A stretch of DNA of 64,000 nucleotides from Chinchilla lanigera (taxonomy: Eukaryota > Chordata > Mammalia > Rodentia > Chinchillidae), in contig NW_004955517.1 in the NCBI RefSeq assembly GCF_000276665.1, positions 4,264,701-4,328,700 of the forward strand, written 5' to 3'. The notes beneath the pieces are model-generated. The model was not told where the DNA came from. It saw only the letters and a list, made by a program, of their open reading frames with translations, and made no database searches. This document shows, one piece after another, positions 31,315 to 42,494 of this stretch. The stretch's first letter is position 1. Every line of letters begins with the position of its first letter. The position numbers and the translations under genes are program-made.

Positions 31315-33815
31315 CTGCAAAAAAGCTTTCCCTAAAGTCCCAAACGACTTTCCCATGTCAGTCACCGACCATCCCCACAGGATTTCTGATAGGTTCATTA
31401 CTGTCCCCCTAGCATACAAGGAAGGTTAGAAGAAAGAAGGAAAGAATAAATCTTGATTAGGCAAACCCACGAAAGGCCCAAAGGCGGCAGGAGGGGGCGG
31501 GTACCTACGTGCCTCAGTTCACAGCTATTAGTAGAATCAGAATGCAAGTTCACGTCTTATCTTAATCCTAAACCCACACTCAGAAGCACCAGGCTACACA
31601 GCACCCTCCAAACTCCCCAAACCTTTATCAAGAGTGAAAAAGAGCTGTAGAGAGGGTTTGGCCTCCTCCCAAAAGCTGCTTCTGAGCTCAGGCTCTTCTT
31701 GAGTTTCAAGATAAACTACGAACCTTTCAGCGATGAATCGGAGGAAGCAATAAGGGTAGCAGAGGCTTTGCTGCTCCCCGTCCAAAGATTCTAAATAAAC
31801 AATAAGGAGAGGCTGTACGTAGTGCCTGGCAGTAACATTTGGGAAAAGACGTGGCCCAACTGCTGCTGTCTCCTCAGGTATTTTGTTGCTCAGGGGACGC
31901 TCGCAGTCCTTACAGAGGCCTTTCACAGCTAACCCTTTACTTGCCTTCTACTCACAGCAACGAGAAGTCTCCTTGCATCTCTTTTAACTGTTCCTTTCCA
32001 GTTACAGAAGGCCTGTGTTTACAGGCATCCGCTCTACAGCTCTGTTGGCAATCCTTTCTCTCCGCTTAATTAAGAGAGATTTTCTTTCCCAATGAGAGGC
32101 AGCATCACTTAGCAGCTGAACGCTTCGGCCTGGCACAAGAGGAGACAGCACGAGGCTGCTGTCCTGCCTGTACCTCCCGAGCAAGTCTCTCAATCTGGGC
32201 TTTCCTTAAAGCCCTGCGCCAGCTCCCACAACGGACGATCCCCCCTATGTCCGAAGTTCAGTTGCAGATGACCGAAAACCCTGCTGTAATGAACTGCACA
32301 TCCTTTACCCTGCTTCTCCGTGTCACAGTCCCTATTCTTCCTTCCACCCTCCATGCAGGCGCCGTCTTCCCCAACCAGCAGATCAGAACCTCTCCAGGGA
32401 GCAGATCAGAACCTCTCCCTGGGATCCCTCTCCCAGGGGGGGATCTGAGCACTGAGTGTCATCCTTAAATACAGAACATGATGGAGACCAATTCCTTCCA
32501 ACACCAGCTAGCCATCAACCTCCACTGCCTTCTCCAAGTTGCAGTTACCCCACTCTTCTCTTCATCCACCGACTGAACCCATGGCGATCCTTCAAAGCCA
32601 ACATTTGGCTTAAGGCAGCCACTCTCCACTCTACAGCATGCCGTCACAAAACCCTACGGCATCAGCCGGATCTACACGCGAGATATTTTGCTGATATTTG
32701 CTTGCGCGGTGGAACATCAGTCTCTCCTTCAGCAGCAGGGGGTGCTACCTGGAATTCCAGCACAGGAAAGTAAGGACATCGTTGCTTTTACGGAAAGCAT
32801 CAAAATAATCTCCCTGTGTCACATTCAGAGTGCCAATGAGCCTTCCTAAAGGCAGCACAGAAAAAAGGAAGTGACAGAGGCACTTAATCTGATTCATTAA
32901 GCAGCAGCTGCTAACTGGAAATAACCAAAGCACCCTGCCCTTCATCATTTCTCAGTAATCCACACTAATTATCCTTCTTACCCATTAAGGTAGGACTATG
33001 ACAGAATGTGCAAAATCAGAGAGCAGGTTCTAAGAGACATGAAAAGTCCTACTTTGCCCAGTTATAGGATTGATAGTTATCCGCATAATAAATCAGAGAT
33101 AAACACTTTCTCTTGCACGAGCAAAGTAATTTACAAGATTCTGAACTCCCTTTTATTTAGTAAAGTTAGATCCTTACCTGCAGCATCTGATCCCAACAAC
33201 ATAATCTTTCAAATCAAAACTGGTGGCAGGTCCTAAAATACACACTGCAATTTGTCACTTAAAAATAATAGCAAAGAAAAATAGTAATCACCCCAAAGTG
33301 ACTGACATCAGAAAACTACAGAAATGTGCAACTTCTGCGCAGCACTAATTACACACAGCAAAGTCTTCTTCCCGAAATGCTTGCTTTTCCTTTTCCTTTT
33401 CCTCTTCCACCACCTGTAATTTTAAAGTGACTCTTCTGACTCAAACCAGAGCTGCAGTGTGAGGATCTTACACACAAAATGCCTTTTTACCTGGCACCTA
33501 AGAATTACCTCTTAGACTCCCCACTGAGTGTGGAGCTGGGGAAGTGGCACAGAAAGGGAACTACCACAAAAAGTTAAGACTTGCTGTCTAGGAACTTCAT
33601 TTACTAAGAAAAAGGAAAAAGACCAGCTGAGTGAATGATGTATGCCCAGCTCATACGATCCTATCCGGCATACTGGTATAGAAAATGTTCTGGAGTTGAA
33701 GACTTTCAAGAAATTATTTGAAGATTTGCAAGAAGTACAGAAAATAAAGAAAAAATAATTATACCAAAAGTAAATGGGTATTTACACAATGCCAGACCAC
33801 GCCAGCTACTTCATA
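31315..33815. other. Largely unassigned, repeat-poor
   Basis: No major repeat is recognised. There is a perfect-start tandem duplication at 32378-32423 and a (TTTTCC)n run at about 33383-33403. 32850-33480 is AT-rich with several TAATTA-type motifs and no repeat, a candidate conserved non-coding block. Minus frames at 31594-31926 and others lack splice or codon support. Confidence 0.35.
32378..32423. repeat. 23-bp tandem duplication
   Basis: The unit GCAGATCAGAACCTCTCC(A/C)... occurs at 32378-32400 and again at 32401-32423. The copies differ only near their 3' ends (AGGGA versus CTGGGA context). Confidence 0.9.
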
Positions 33816-33820
33816 CGCAC

Positions 33821-34279
33821 TGTATGGCTTGTGTTTAGTTGCTCCCAAAGTCCCATCATAGGTGGGGCTTTTCCGAAGTGGCTGGATCTAGGGTATGATG
33901 CTGGGATGAAGTGTGTGATGCCAGGACCAAGGCTGTGTGGTTACTACATTAATGCTCTGGTTGGGCAAATTCTGGGTGTGGATAATGGCAAGGCGCTCCC
34001 TGGGTGTCAGTGCTATCTGCCCTAAAAGCATGCAGTCTAGATAGAATATAAGGAGCAGAAAGGGGGCTGCTGCCCTCGCTACCTGCTTGTTGCTTTTGCT
34101 GCCTTCTGCCTGCCATGAACTGTTTCTCCTCCGCGATGCCCCTCCACCATGCCACCCTGCCCTGGAGCCAAGTGATTACAGACCAAAACGTCTACAAACT
34201 CTGAGCCAAAATAAACCTTTCCTCCTTTAACTTTGGGTGTCGGGCATTTTGTCTCAGCAACAGAAAAACAACTAAGACG
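33821..34279 (+). mobile_element. Solo MaLR LTR
   Basis: The LTR begins TGTATGGCTTGTGTTTAGTT. It contains ATAGGTGGGGCTTTTCCGAAG, CATGCCACCCTGCCCTGGAG and CCAAAATAAACCTTTCCTCC (polyadenylation signal near 34213), and ends CAACTAAGACG. Flanks CGCAC and TGCAC look like a 5-bp target duplication with one transition. No internal region adjoins it. Confidence 0.88.
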
Positions 34280-34284
34280 TGCAC

Positions 34285-35145
34285 CCTACTGGATTCTACG
34301 TGGAATCACATGGACCAGCACTGTCACAGGTAAGAAAACCTCGAGTCAGAGAACTTTATCAGCTTGCCACCACCACCACCTAACCAGTCAGCAGAGCTGA
34401 GACTAAGGCTGACATACACTGATTCATTTACTTGCTTACTCAAACACACAACAATTCTAATTTGAAATCCCATACTCTTAACCCACAAATTCTAACAACC
34501 CTCAGAGAAAAAAATCTATCAGTCTCCCTTGGCACAAAAAAAAAGAAAAAGGGAAGGTAGAAGGGAATGACAGAGTGAGGAATGGGGGTGGGGTGGGGGC
34601 TGCTGAAATGGATGAGGAAGTAAACTTGTCAGGCACAAGCGCCAGGTAGCTGGAGGGGTGGGTGAGCTTCCAGTGGCATCTATTCCTGGCCTTACGTATC
34701 ACACACACTGGGAAGAAGAACCCCTTCTGAGTCCTCTGTGTTCATCCAGGCCATACAGCTCCCACTCCACCATCAGAATAGAGGTTCACAGTGAAGCCAC
34801 TTATTTCAGCAACAGGGAAGGAATGGCAGCCCAGCAGCCTCCCTTACTGACACTGTCACCCAAGGCAGTGACTGCACCTGTCACTTCCAACCCCCAGGGG
34901 GGCATAAGAAGAGCACTGGTCCTAGGAGGCCAAATATTTACCCTTCTTATCAATGGTAGTTTTTACTTCTTGATTTACCTTTTTTAATGTCTTATAATAT
35001 GGGGACACAAACACATTACTGATTTTTTTAAAAAGTATACATATACTGTATTGGATACATGGTCCAATTTCCTTCCTGGTAAGACAAGGGATCAACAAAG
35101 ACCACTGATCCGTACTGCATTTATGAAAAGTTTAGCTGGTTAGGT
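34285..35145. other. No recognisable gene or repeat
   Basis: A purine-rich run (about 34527-34600) and simple A-rich tracts are present. The rest is unassigned. Confidence 0.35.
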
Positions 35146-35147
35146 GG

Positions 35148-35345
35148 TCAGTTGTTTTTGGTACTAGGGCCAGAACCCAGGGCCTTTTGCATTGAGCTAC
35201 ACATCCCACCATTTCATTCTTTACTCTGAGACTGGGTCTCACTAGGTCTCTAAGTTGCTGAGGCTGAGCTTCAACTTTCAGTCCTCCTGTCTCAGCCTCC
35301 CAGAGGGCTGGGATTATTGAAATGGTGTGCATCCTCAATGGCCAC
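35148..35345 (-). mobile_element. B1-ID dimeric SINE
   Basis: The plus strand has the ID half first (GGTACTAGGGCCAGAACCCA, TGAGCTACACATCCCACC), then the B1 half (GAGACTGGGTCTCACTAGGT, GCTGAGGCTGAGCTTCAACT, CAGCCTCCCAGAGGGCTGGG). This gives a minus-strand dimer. Confidence 0.85.
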
Positions 35346-35632
35346 ACTAAATGACATCATTTTGGAACCCCACCACTCACTAGAGGAAAAGTGCCTTCAA
35401 GTTTCCTTTTTGTCTCTTTACGAAAGGTATTTTGATTCCTAGCTGACTCTGGGTGCAAGGAATGGCTGACCATTACAAAGCTGGGGGCCACCTCATTACG
35501 AGTTCATACTGCAACCAAATCCCATTTTCCCTCTGCAAATTCAATTCACATCAATAGCCCCATATATCACCGGCTACTGCTGTTGGCTGCATGATTTTGA
35601 AACATAAAATTTTTTTTGAAAGATTACTGCCA

Positions 35633-35906
35633 ACACATAATAGGCAAACTGTAATCTCAATTCCCTTCGCATGTGCCTGAAGAGGGGGGAGGCACACAAG
35701 CCACACAACCGAAACAAGCCTGTCATTATCAGCGGTGTGCGAGCCCCGGGACATCCTCCTCCCTTGTTCCTCCCGTCATGGAAGCAAAAACAAAAACATC
35801 AAACGCAACACCGCTCAAGGAAGGCCTTTCATTAGTCTACTCAGTACCAGTTCCCTGGTCTTGTAGTTTTCTGAGCTGTGTATTCAAAATACGACATAAT
35901 TAGGCA
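35633..35906 (+). repeat. Local duplication, copy A
   Basis: This 274-base segment is repeated in direct orientation at 36904-37190 with roughly 90% identity by eye. Shared landmarks are AACTGTAATCTCA, CAAGCCTGTCATTATCAGCG, CATCCTCCTCCCTTGTTCCTCC, AAACAAAAACATCAAACGCAAC and GTTTTCTGAGC. It matches no repeat family I know, and its function is unknown. This copy keeps more CpG sites than the second. Confidence 0.9.
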
Positions 35907-36235
35907 GCGGGGGCTGTACACAAGCCACCTTCCGTTAGGCAGATTTCAGTGTGAAGGTGTCACACAACTGTGTGGTGTTATTTACAAAGATGCGTTTATC
36001 AGCACCTCTTAAAACAACTATCACTTATGAGTACCAATATCTGAGGGATGAAATGTATCCTAACAAAAGTAGACTTCCTAAAGGATCAAAGCAGTTCATT
36101 TCCTCAAAGACCACAGGCAAATCCATTCCCTGGCCTATTGTAAGTTCTGGAACCGTCCGCCATACCATGTAGCTGATTCAAGACTTATTCAGAACTCGCT
36201 TTGACTATCTTGTTGATTTCTGCCAGAAAACATTT

Positions 36236-36322
36236 TCTGGGGGTGCAGGCATGTACTGGGGATTGAGCCTGGGGCCTTGTGCATGCTAGGCAAGGTTTCT
36301 ACCACTCACTGATACGTACTCA
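36236..36322 (-). mobile_element. ID SINE, diverged
   Basis: The plus strand reads TGTACTGGGGATTGAGCCTG, GGGCCTTGTGCATGCTAGGC, AAGGTTTCTACCACTCACTG. This is antisense ID of an old subfamily. Confidence 0.8.
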
Positions 36323-36391
36323 CAACCAGAAAAAAATATTCATCAATTCACACTGAATGTAATATACAACCCACAGGTAATATAATAAGAA

Positions 36392-36476
36392 GATAAAGTA
36401 ATGCAGTACCTTCCTGCCAACTGTGAGGCCCTGAGTTCAATTCCTGGTACCCACAAAAAAGATAAAATAAAACAGA
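36392..36476 (+). mobile_element. ID SINE 3' fragment with A-rich tail
   Basis: GCAGTACCTTCCTGCCAACTG, GAGGCCCTGAGTTCAATTCC and TGGTACCCACAAAAAAG, followed by an AAATAAAAC tail. The 5' part is missing or degraded. Confidence 0.7.
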
Positions 36477-36543
36477 TCCACCATGAACCTGTGTCTATTT
36501 TTGCAATGAAAGACCGTGGAGACACTACAGGCTCTATTTATCG

Positions 36544-36682
36544 CTGCATTTCTCAACAGCTGCACTGGTGCCATTTTGGAGCAAATAATCTTCCCTGGCC
36601 TGGGGGTTGTCCTGAGCACTATAGCATGTTTAGCAGCGTCCTTGGCTTCTTCTGTGAAGTCCTAGTTATGAACCACTGGCCT
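36544..36682 (-). mobile_element. MER20 (hAT-Charlie) DNA transposon
   Basis: In order: GCATTTCTCAACAGCTGCAC, GGTGCCATTTTGGAGCAAAT, GGGGGTTGTCCTGAGCACTA, TAGCATGTTTAGCAGCGTCC, TTGGCTTC, TATGAACCACTG. This is reverse-complement MER20 over nearly its full length. It lies between the two copies of the local duplication. Confidence 0.85.
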
Positions 36683-36903
36683 AATGGGGCTACACACCCG
36701 GTGGCAGGTAGAGAGCTATGTATATGATTTCTATACACAGGAAGTCCCTCATACACAAAGGCAACAGGCTCTCACGCCCATTAACCTTTCTGGAACACCT
36801 CACAAAGTCAAACTTGGCTACCAGCCAGAAGATGGTTGCTCTAAGGTGATCACTAACTGGGATCAATAAACATCTACTGATGGTCGAATGTACTTTTCAT
36901 GAT

Positions 36904-37190
36904 ACACATAATAGGGAAACTGTAATCTCAGTTCCCTTCACATGTGTCTGAAGGGGCGGGGCAGGGGTTGGGGGGCACACAAGCCACACAACCAAAACAA
37001 GCCTGTCATTATCAGCGGTATACGAACCCCAGGACATCCTCCTCCCTTGTTCCTCCAGTCATGGAAGCAGAAACAAAAACATCAAACGCAACAGCGCTCA
37101 AGAAAGTCCTTTCATTAAGTCTACTCAGTACTAGTTCCCTGGTCTTATAGTTTTCTGAGCGATATATTCAAAATATGACATAATTAAGCA
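36904..37190 (+). repeat. Local duplication, copy B
   Basis: This is the partner of 35633-35906 in direct orientation. It is longer by about 13 bases because of an expanded G-rich stretch (36953-36977). Several CpGs of copy A are TpG or CpA here (CGCATG to CACATG, ACCGAAA to ACCAAAA, CCCGGGAC to CCCAGGAC). Confidence 0.9.
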
Positions 37191-37194
37191 AATC

Positions 37195-39200
37195 CTGCCT
37201 CTATTTTTGAGGTGACTCAGTAACTGTGTGGAGAAGAACATCTGCAAATATCTACCATAAATTTTCCACATTCATGATAAGAAAGTTAAGTTGCATGGGT
37301 CAGCTTTTTTTATTTGACCCATTGTTAAGAAAGCATGTAGAAAAGTACTTTCAGAGCCACAGTAACAGAAGTTGGATATGCTGTGATAGTTTAACAGAAA
37401 CGAAGAAAGATATTTTCCCCTAAACCACCACTGCTGAACTTCTGCAAATCAGTACTAAAACAGAATTTTTATTGAATAGTTTAAAAATCCAGTTTTCCAA
37501 AACTTCAATTACCATCTGCAACTGTCATCAGGCCTCATTTAGAATATCCCACCATATTTTACTCTTAATTAAAAATGGCACATCCTTGCAGGGGAATGCA
37601 ATGAGAATTCACAATTCAAATGTTAGCAGGATAAATACACACACACACACACACACACAAATGCTGAAGTCGAGGCTTTGGTGACTTAACTATGCTACAA
37701 ATTTCTTAACTATTCTACCAGATTCTTCTTTACTTTCATATTTTCGATTACAAAGGCGTGTGGATTATATTAAGACAACTTCCCAGAACTACATCTTGCA
37801 CACAACACACGGCCACTGCTGTATTCCAGCCACTATTATCTTCACTCTGCAGAAAAGCCACAATACTTCAGTGTAGTATTTCCACTAACGCAAAGATAGT
37901 TCCTCTACCACACTAAATAATCAGATTTAACAAATACCACTTAGCTTCTTGGTAAGCGTAATAATTATTTAGAATAATGTGTTCCGGCACATGTATAATT
38001 CGGCATAATTTTTATATTATAATTTTTAATAGGGTCTCCAGCACCACCAGACCTTCACCTACAACACATTAATGCAGACATTATCTGAAAAACACTACAC
38101 AAAGTCCTGCTGTCAGTCAAAGCTATTTAAACAATGACAAATGCAAAGAGGACACACAATGGGGGAAGCAAGAATCACACAGGCGCATCTGTAACGTGCA
38201 GAACCAAGGGGAAATATCTGTATACCTATGTAGTACGTGGTGATTCCTTGTGAAAATCTCTAACTTCTTCCAAAATTCTTCAGAGTTAGATGTGGGTCCC
38301 CCTGCTGAAGCAGAGCCTCTAGCAAAGCAAGCAAGAAGGGGTACAAAGCTGTACTTAGACAATAAGCTTGCTCCCTACCAGCCTGTAAAATTAAGCCTTT
38401 CTCAGTTGGACAATTAGCTTTATATAGTTAATCAGAGAGAAAGAAATGAAGGCCATCTGGTTCTTGAAGGAGCTTTATCTGATTAACACCATCTTCTTGA
38501 AAGGAGACTTCCCCTGTATAAGACGGTAGGAAAAAGCAAAAACGGAGCAACCTCCTCCAATCACCTGTTTACCCTAAAATACCCACACACAGAGCAAGTC
38601 CCTGACTATTTTTCCCCGAAGCTACACAGAACAGTAATGAAAAGCCAGCAGCCTGGCTGCACACTTGCCTGATTCCCAAAGTATTATTAAGTGAGCCTTC
38701 GGCAAACAACTTGGCCTCTCCATCACAGGCCGCGTAACTGGCCTCTCCACCCAGGTCCTCTGCCAGGGACCGCGACCGTTCTTCCCACGTAGCACACTAC
38801 TCCGTCCCTTGAGCTGGAGCCATGTGACGTGGAACTTAACTTGAACAGTGAGTATAAAAATATGAGGGTGTTCCCCAAGTACCAAGGGCAGGGACAGAGC
38901 TACACGGCATTTCTGGCATGAACCAGGACCAGGCACTAATCCTTCCAAGCCTCCCGCAGCCCTTTCCCCACCCCTTCTCTGCCCACGAACTTTATCCCCC
39001 ACTCACCGAGCCAAGCACTCAGTCCTCCACCACCAACAGCAACAAGCCAAGCACCGCATCCATGTTTCTCAAACCTCCTTGGTTCCACAGAGCAGCACAT
39101 CCACAGCTGCGGCACCTCAGTCCCAAGGTGGGCTAATAGCCACCACTGATCCACGAATGGCAGCAGAGCACGGAGCCACTGGGGCTGCCACATAAGTCAG
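37195..39200. other. Mostly unassigned, AT-rich
   Basis: A (CA)n run lies at 37636-37659. Otherwise no repeat is recognised and no gene is evident. 37440-38110 is AT-rich and repeat-free. Confidence 0.35.
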
Positions 39201-39204
39201 GCTC

Positions 39205-39575
39205 TGTTATGGCTTGAATGTCCCCCGCAAAGATGCACGCAGTCATGGGGCGGGCTTCTAGAGTTTGTGATTGATCTGTGGTCCAGTGCTGCGATTTTGG
39301 TGTGAGAGCTACACCCGCCCTCGGGTGGGCAGCCTGCATACAATATAAGGCAGGGAAAGAGGCTCCCTCTCTCTCTCCTCCCCTTCGGGCTCTTGCTGCT
39401 TTTACTGTCTTCCTCCACCATGAACTGTTACTCTTTGCCACGTGCCACCCTGCCTTGGAGCCAGCTGATCATGGACTGAACCCTCTACAAACTGTGAGCT
39501 AAATAAGCCTGTCCTTCCTTACTTTTGGGCGTCAGGTATTTGGTCTCAGCAATGAGAGGAAAAGTAACTAACACA
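39205..39575 (+). mobile_element. Solo MaLR LTR
   Basis: The LTR starts TGTTATGGCTTGAATGTCCC. It contains a TATA-like ACAATATAAGGCAGG (about 39339-39353), CCACCCTGCCTTGGAGCCAG and GAGCTAAATAAGCCTG (polyadenylation signal AATAAG or variant near 39502), and ends AAAGTAACTAACACA. It is one of the least diverged members here. A CpG-bearing segment follows directly. Confidence 0.9.
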
Positions 39576-39579
39576 GGTA

Positions 39580-39885
39580 CTGTACGCAACACCAAGGTGC
39601 AGGGTCAGCGACGGAAATGAAATCCAGCCCACCACACTCTTGGCCGGCGCTGCTCTCTGCCTGGAGGAAAGCACGCCCTGCTGCAGCACGGGCACCATCT
39701 ACCCGGGGCGGCACTGCCGTGGAGCGGGCAGGGCACCCGTGCATGGTGGGGCAGTGCTGGGTGTGGAGAATGGGCATCGAGGCGGGTGTGTCCAAGGAGG
39801 AATGGCCCAACCTGCCGGTGGGATGGAGTACATGTTCCCGAGACCCTGACAGCCAGGCTTCTCCCTGCCTGAGAAGCGCGTTTTA
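39580..39885. promoter_or_regulatory. CpG-enriched segment 3' of MaLR LTR
   Basis: By eye about 17-18 CpGs occur in roughly 300 bases of GC-rich sequence (for example GCCGGCGC, CCCGGGGCGG, AAGCGCG). That is well above the surrounding sequence. No exon or promoter element is identified, and a 137-codon plus frame here is unsupported. Confidence 0.35.
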
Positions 39886-40495
39886 CATCTTCAAAGAAAA
39901 AACTGAAGTGAACCACGTGGTTCTGAACAGAATTGAAAGTATCAGTGTGAATCTCTGGCTTTTAATACATGCAATCACAGATGTAAATAAATACACAGGT
40001 GTAAGACACAGTGCACACGTGACATCCTAAGAGCTCTGAGCACACTTCATGCCTAGCTCTTGGATCCTTGGCCAAAAACCCAGGGCTGGGTCTTGCAGAA
40101 CACTAGCTATGACATAGTGATTCTGCTTCGGAAAGGAAGGAAGGACTTACAACGACGGGAACACATCCAAAGGGGCACAGGAGTGAGCGAGAAGGAACTC
40201 TCACCACCTAAACCTGCGGCAGTACGAGCCTCAAAGAAGAACCGATTAAAACCCATTAAATAAAATAAAAATTTCTAAGTCCAAACATACATAGTACATG
40301 AGTAAAATGAAAGCTGGAATAGTCTCAAAGTACCAGTCCATGAAGTATTTATTACAAAGGGGGCTAAAGGAGCAATTTTACAACGGAGAAGCCAGCAGAC
40401 GCTGGTTTTATCCGGTGATGAAAGGTAACACCTCTAGCAACAAGGCAAATCAAAATCATGGGCTACTTGGGACAGGCAGTGAAATGCCATTTCTG
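39886..40495. other. No recognisable gene or repeat
   Basis: Unassigned. Its right part may be an upstream extension of the L1M-like element at 40500. Confidence 0.35.
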
Positions 40496-40499
40496 AGAC

Positions 40500-40855
40500 G
40501 CATCACTGGAACCTAACCATGAGGAAACCACAGAAAAAAACAAAACTAAGGGACAATCTACAAAGTAACCGCTGTATCACTCAAAACTGTCAAGGTCATA
40601 AAAGCCCAGAAAAGCTAAGGAACTTCAGAGCAGAGAAAGACAAGGAACATGTGATGCTAATAGCTTCTCCTGTTCCTGGGACATGCAGAACAGGGTATGA
40701 GGGTTAGGCAACGGCATTGCATCAGTTAATTATTCCTTGATTGTGATGGATACATTAGGCGAATGTCCTTGTTCATAGAAAACACACAGTTGACATCCAG
40801 AGATAATAGGGCACTGGTTGGCAATGGATCCAAGTGATTCAGGGGAAAATAAGTT
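40500..40855 (+). mobile_element. L1M-type 3' UTR-like repeat
   Basis: AACTAAGGGACAATCTACAA, AGTAACCGCTGTATCACTC, ACTGTCAAGGTCATAAAAGC, GAAAAGCTAAGGAACTTCAG, GCGAATGTCCTTGTTCATAG and AACACACAGTTGACATCC follow the common mammalian repeat reading 'gggacattctacaaaataactggcctgtactc..gtcaaggtcatgaaag'. Another copy is at 63600-63863. Confidence 0.7.
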
Positions 40856-41019
40856 CTTTTATGCATTGATGTTACTGCACTTTTGTAACCTGCAATGGGG
40901 TGGTCTGTTTAGAAAGAGTGAGTCCTTCCAGAAGGTACAATGGGAAAGGTCACTAAGACAGAAAAGAACACCCTAGCTGAGGTATACAAGAGATGAAGCT
41001 GCACATAAAAGCCAAGGAG

Positions 41020-41187
41020 GCCAGGAGTGGTACGCACACCTGTAATCCCAGCACTCAGGAAGCCGAGGCAGGAGGATCGTTGGGAGTTCGAGACCAGCCT
41101 GGGCTACAAAGTGAGCTCAAGGCCAGCCTGAACTGCATAGCGAGACCCTGTCTCAAATAGACAAAAATAAAGAAAATAAAATAAAGC
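41020..41187 (+). mobile_element. B1 SINE with A-rich tail
   Basis: CCAGGAGTGGTACGCACACC, TGTAATCCCAGCACTCAGGA, GCAGGAGGATCGTTGGGAGT, GAGACCAGCCTGGGCTACAA, GGCCAGCCTGAACTGC and AGACCCTGTCTCAAATAG, then AAATAAAG units. It has the internal duplication, is well preserved, and is the closest relative of the copy at 12768. Confidence 0.95.
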
Positions 41188-41239
41188 CAAGGAGAAGAAA
41201 CGAGCAGGTTATGCTGTTATATAACAAAAACAAACCAGC

Positions 41240-41470
41240 ATCTACACAGTGCTTACTGAATACAAAGCAATGATCTAAATTCTTTCCATATTTTAAGCCA
41301 TTATTTCTCAATTCAAACTTAAGAGGAGTTACTAAAGTAGCATTATTATTTCACTCAATCTAAAGGAAGAGACTGAGAAGCAAACTTTTCGGTAACTCAC
41401 CCAAGGTCGCAGGCAGGTTAGCAGCAGCTAGGATTTGAATATACTGTCCGGCTCGGAGTCTACACCCCAG
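41240..41470 (-). repeat. MIR SINE, antisense
   Basis: The plus strand reads CAGTGCTTACTGAATACAAA, AAAGGAAGAGACTGAGAAGC, GTAACTCACCCAAGGTCGCA, GCAGCTAGGATTTGAATATA. This is nearly full-length reverse-complement MIR. Confidence 0.85.
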
Positions 41471-41474
41471 CAAG

Positions 41475-41920
41475 AACACCCCAACCTACACCCTGCTCAG
41501 CGCTCCAGGCAAGATGGAGCCCCAAAGGCTGCAGACGGTCAGTGAGCGGCTACCAGGAGAAGAGGTGGGAGGCGGAGCTGGGTTGAAGAGTTTGTGCTTT
41601 TTCGTGTGTAACAGGAAAGTGGTTCTGGAAGCAGGGAGGCTACTTAGAGGGCTATCACCACGCTCTAACTCAGAGGACAGCGGCCAAGTCAGGAGTGACA
41701 GAGAGCAGGCACACTCCGCCAGGGAGACTCAGACTTCTTGTGAAGGTGGGACTTGGGCAATTATCCTGGAAAGCAGGCCATGAGAGCCTTTTAAGTAAAA
41801 CTGTATTCCCATCCAAAGTCCTTGGATGAAACTCAACAGAAAGAGGTCATAGCATCTACTGCTGGTGGCTTTCAGTCCTGGCCACCTCATGATTCTGCCC
41901 CCCCAAAAAAAAAGCACAAC
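41475..41920. other. Unassigned
   Basis: An 89-codon plus frame from 41514 has no domain or splice support. Parts may be an unrecognised ancient repeat. Confidence 0.3.
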
Positions 41921-41921
41921 C

Positions 41922-42118
41922 AGGCCAGAAGTACAAGTGCACATCTGTAATCCCAGCTGCTCAGGAGGCTGAGGCAAGAGGATCACAAGCTCAGGACCAG
42001 CTAAGCAACTTAGTGAGACACTGTCTCAAAACAAACAAATAAAAAATCTGAAAAGGGGCTGCCGATACTGCTCAATGGTATAGTGCCCCCTGAGTTCAGA
42101 ATCAGCACAAAAAAAGCA
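41922..42118 (+). mobile_element. B1-ID dimeric SINE
   Basis: The B1 half (GAAGTACAAGTGCACATCTG, TAATCCCAGCTGCTCAGGAG, GAGACACTGTCTCAAAAC), a linker of AAACAAATAAAAA, then the ID half (GGGGCTGCCGATACTGCTCA, CCCCCTGAGTTCAGAATC). Confidence 0.85.
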
Positions 42119-42128
42119 GAGCCTATAT

Positions 42129-42490
42129 GTCAGTCTTCCATTTCTGTGACAAATTAGAGGAAGAAAAACAAACAAATTTAGGGAAGAAAGGGTCCTACTG
42201 ACTCACGGTTTCGCAGGTGTCAGTCCATGGTGGCTTGGCCCTGCTGCTTTAGGCATATGGCAGGAGCATGTGGTAGAGGACACCTGCTCCTCCCCTCACA
42301 GTCACCATGAAAACAACAAGACGGAGGAAGCGGCTGGGGTCCCAATATATTCTACTGCCCCCCGTGACCTCACTTCCTTCCTCTAGGCCCCTTCCTAAGG
42401 ATCCACAACTTCCAGCATTACCACAGACCAGTGACCAAGCCTGGCAGACATTTAAGGCCCAAACAATAGCAAACAGTAGAGAAGCCACCC
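42129..42490 (+). mobile_element. ERVL-like solo LTR (family A), diverged
   Basis: It begins TGTCAGTCTTCCATTTCTGTG and shares 'tttcgcaggtgtcagtccatggtggcttgg' and 'aggagcatgtggtagaggac' with the family layout. The 3' end is unclear. Confidence 0.5.
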
Positions 42491-42494
42491 ATCC

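Noticed and set aside
31594..31926. 110-codon minus-strand open frame with plausible-looking peptide
   Set aside because: No splice acceptor/donor pair or known domain. Length is within chance for this GC content.
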